NCBI GenBank assembly: GCA_028288905.1
Contig: JAQGHJ010000108.1
Span: forward strand, 1-7,583
From: Phycisphaerales bacterium
GTDB taxonomy: Bacteria; Planctomycetota; Phycisphaerae; Tepidisphaerales; Tepidisphaeraceae
Reading direction: 5' to 3'
Length of the DNA: 7,583 bases
Under the pieces are notes generated by a model, which was not told where the DNA came from, did not search any database, and saw nothing but the letters and a program-made list of their open reading frames with translations. Every line of letters starts with the position of its first letter. Position 1 is the stretch's first letter. A program made the position numbers and the translations under genes. This document shows, piece after piece, positions 5,531 to 7,583 of the stretch.

Positions 5531-7583
5531 TCAGCCCTTCGCCACCGCCTCGTCCAGGTTCATCACGGCCCGGGCGGCGGCGGTCCAGACGGCCTGCTCG
5601 GCCGCCTCCGGCGACGGGCCGGCGTCTTTGGCTTTAGCGTCCTTTACGTCCTTCACCGCCGGCGCGCCGGCCAGCTTGGCAGCGTCCAACTCCTTCGCCG
5701 CCACCCGCTGCCGCTGGGCGGCGACGAACGCGACCAGCGCCTCGGCCTCGTCCTTGTCCGGGGCCCGGGTCAGGACCCGGCGGAACACGAACGTCGCCTT
5801 GGCCGCGTCGTCGCCTTCCCGGGCGGCGGCCAGCTTGCCAAGGGCCTGGGCGGCCTCGACGAACACTTGGTCGTTCAGCAGCGTCAGGGCCTGCAGCGGC
5901 GTGTTGCTCACCTCCCGCCGGGCGACGCACGCCTCGCCGGTCGGGGCGTCGAACGTGTTGTACGCCGCGAACGGGGCCGTTCGCTTGGCGAACGTGTACA
6001 GGCTCCGGCGGTACCGGTCCTCGCCGGTGCTGACCGTCCAAGCCAGCTTGCCGTACGCCCCTTCGTTCGTCACGCTCGCCGGCTGGGGCGGGAACACGCT
6101 GGGGCCGAACATCTTGGCACTCAGCAGCCCGGCCGCCCGCAACGCCGCGTCGCGGACGATTTCCGCCTCGGCCCGGAACCGCGGGGCCCGGCCGACCAGC
6201 AGGTTCTGCGGGTCCTTCGCCAAGCCTTCGGGCGACGCGGCCGACGACTGGCGGTACGTGCTGCTCGTGACGATCAGCTTGTGCAGCCGCTTCATCGACC
6301 AGCCCGGCGACCCGTCGGCCGGCGTCACGAACTCGACGGCCAGCCAGTCGAGCAGCTCCGGGTGGGTCGGCAGGTCGCCTTGGTACCCGAAGTCGTCGGT
6401 CGTCCGGACGATGCCGCGGCCGAAGAACGCCTGCCACTGGCGGTTCACCGTCACCCGGGCCGTCAGCGGGTTGCCTGGGCTCACCAGCCACTTAGCGAAC
6501 GCCAGGCGGTCCCGCGGCTGCCCCGCCGGCAGCGGCGGCAGCACCGACGGCACGCCCGGTTCGATCACCTCGGCCGGCTGCAGGAACTCGCCGCGGTTGT
6601 ACAGGTGCTGCACCCGGGCGTGCTCGGCGTCCCGCTCGGCCATGACGAGGGTGGTCGGGGGCTCGGGGATGCTCTTGACGACCTTGTCGACCTCGGCCCG
6701 GGCGGCGGCCAGTTCGGGCGCGGCGTTCAGGAACTGGCGGAACAGCACGCCCTCTTGCTCGGCCGACCGGTCCTCGCCCCGGGTGCGGAGGGCGATGTCC
6801 ACCGCCGGCGGCTGCGGGTTCGGGTCACTCGCCGCCCGCGGGTCGGTCGTGACCGACACCCGGAAGCGGCCGAGGGCGGCCGCGTAGTACTTCTCGAACG
6901 ACAGCGCGAGCTTCAGCTCCTTGCCGGTCAGCGGCTTGTCGAGCGCGAACACCGCCACGTGCGGCTTGCCTTGGCCGCCGTTGATCATCCAGCCCGTCTG
7001 CAGGTTGTCGTCGATCGCCTTGTCCGCACCCGCCCCGCCGGCGGCGAACGACGCGGCCGCCTTGGCGAACTTGCCGGCCTGCCCGTCGGCCCAGAGGGCG
7101 ACGTTGCTCAGCGAGAAGTCCCCCGGCGGCCCCTCGTAGAACACCATGCCCGGCCCGCCCTTCGGCAGGCTCGGGTCCGGGATCGCCTCCAGACGGACGG
7201 CCGTCACGTTCTTGAAGTCCCCGCGGTACGTCAGCTCGTACGTGTCGCTCTTGGTGATGTCCCCGTTGGCCAGCACCGAGTCGTCCGGCTGGAGCCGGAG
7301 CGTCGGGGCGTTGCTCTTCATGTCGGCCGGGCGGACGACCGTCCACTCGACCGCCTTGGGCGCGTTGGCGTCGAGCCACGCCTTGTACTTGTCCTGGATC
7401 GCCTGCTTGCGGCGGTCGGCGACCGTGCCGTCGTCCGGCTTGGCCATGCCGAGGTTGAGCCGGAGCCGGCCGATCGTGTGGTTCGTCCCGAACTGCTGGT
7501 CGAGCACGACGGTGAACGTGCCGCCCTTGGCAACCGCCACGGGCTTGTCGAACTTGAACGTGGCCGATCGGTCCTTCCGCCCG
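5531..7583 (-). CDS. DUF1553 (PSD1) domain protein, C-terminal 683 residues; N-terminus outside window
   Basis: The C-terminal part of a large planctomycete protein. Such proteins usually run PSCyt1 (cytochrome c-like), DUF1549 (PSCyt2), then DUF1553 (PF07587); only the last part is visible. The frame is open to the right edge; a GTG at 7540 falls within conserved sequence (FKFDKPVAVAKGG), so it is not the start. Numbering from the first visible codon: the end of one beta-sandwich-like segment (FGTNHTIGRLRLNL), a block with RLEAIPDPSLPKGGPG at about 131-145, a second sandwich-like segment with AIDDNLQTGWMINGG and LGRFRVSVTTD, then RGEFLQPAEVIEPGVPSVLP leading into DUF1553 from DRLAFAKWL (358). 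Typical DUF1553 blocks follow: NRQWQAFFGRGIV, DFGYQGDLPTHPELLDWLA, YRRSLYTFAKR, FDAPTGEACVARR and SNTPLQALTLLND. A Lys/Ala/Asp-rich insert precedes the conserved end (WTAAARAVMNLDE). Function is unknown; the family is often suspected of acting with DUF1501 proteins outside the cytoplasm. Confidence 0.93.
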   Translation of the reverse strand, partial: GRKDRSATFKFDKPVAVAKGGTFTVVLDQQFGTNHTIGRLRLNLGMAKPDDGTVADRRKQAIQDKYKAWLDANAPKAVEWTVVRPADMKSNAPTLRLQPDDSVLANGDITKSDTYELTYRGDFKNVTAVRLEAIPDPSLPKGGPGMVFYEGPPGDFSLSNVALWADGQAGKFAKAAASFAAGGAGADKAIDDNLQTGWMINGGQGKPHVAVFALDKPLTGKELKLALSFEKYYAAALGRFRVSVTTDPRAASDPNPQPPAVDIALRTRGEDRSAEQEGVLFRQFLNAAPELAAARAEVDKVVKSIPEPPTTLVMAERDAEHARVQHLYNRGEFLQPAEVIEPGVPSVLPPLPAGQPRDRLAFAKWLVSPGNPLTARVTVNRQWQAFFGRGIVRTTDDFGYQGDLPTHPELLDWLAVEFVTPADGSPGWSMKRLHKLIVTSSTYRQSSAASPEGLAKDPQNLLVGRAPRFRAEAEIVRDAALRAAGLLSAKMFGPSVFPPQPASVTNEGAYGKLAWTVSTGEDRYRRSLYTFAKRTAPFAAYNTFDAPTGEACVARREVSNTPLQALTLLNDQVFVEAAQALGKLAAAREGDDAAKATFVFRRVLTRAPDKDEAEALVAFVAAQRQRVAAKELDAAKLAGAPAVKDVKDAKAKDAGPSPEAAEQAVWTAAARAVMNLDEAVAKG

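Noticed and set aside
4735..5637. Plus-strand open frame crossing the DUF1501 start and the intergenic repeats
   Set aside because: It is antisense to DUF1501, runs through palindromic DNA and has a low-complexity product; no ribosome site.
5502..6887. Plus-strand open frame of 461 codons opposite the DUF1553 gene
   Set aside because: The product is rich in Ser, Ala and Arg without recognisable motifs, and the minus strand encodes a well-conserved DUF1553 domain.

Overview
The window is GC-rich, gap-free bacterial DNA. A DUF1553 (PSD1) gene followed by a DUF1501 gene is a hallmark of Planctomycetes, and the base composition and protein style suggest a Gemmata-like lineage (inference). Four protein genes, one small membrane-protein gene and one tRNA are supported. 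There is no phage, CRISPR, insertion sequence or resistance gene.

Left part (1-3401, plus strand): the 3' end of an OprB-type outer-membrane carbohydrate porin (3-1160), then a sodium:solute symporter of the SSS family (1324-3075), then a 77-residue protein with two predicted membrane helices (3168-3401) that has a strong Shine-Dalgarno site. Read together, this is plausibly an uptake module: porin in the outer membrane, symporter plus possible small subunit in the inner membrane. The substrate cannot be read from the sequence.

Middle (3402-3801): this is where the two gene groups converge. It holds a tRNA-Gln(CUG) on the minus strand with a recognisable promoter (TTGACC-16-TAGGAT) and a perfect 11-bp hairpin right after it. 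The rest of 3402-3578 shows nothing I can name.

Right part (3802-7583, minus strand): a DUF1553 gene that runs off the right edge, a 244-bp intergenic region, then a DUF1501 gene whose product carries a textbook twin-arginine export signal. The intergenic region is packed with nested inverted repeats: a 9-bp hairpin, a 6-bp hairpin, a pair of perfect 20-bp inverted arms around two small hairpins, and a 10-bp hairpin just after the DUF1553 stop. This is the most structured non-coding DNA in the window and looks like a composite REP/MITE-like element.

I do not see a clearly new multi-gene system. The best leads are the repeat element, the small protein paired with the symporter, and a predicted Ser-to-Gly change at one Na2-site position of the symporter.
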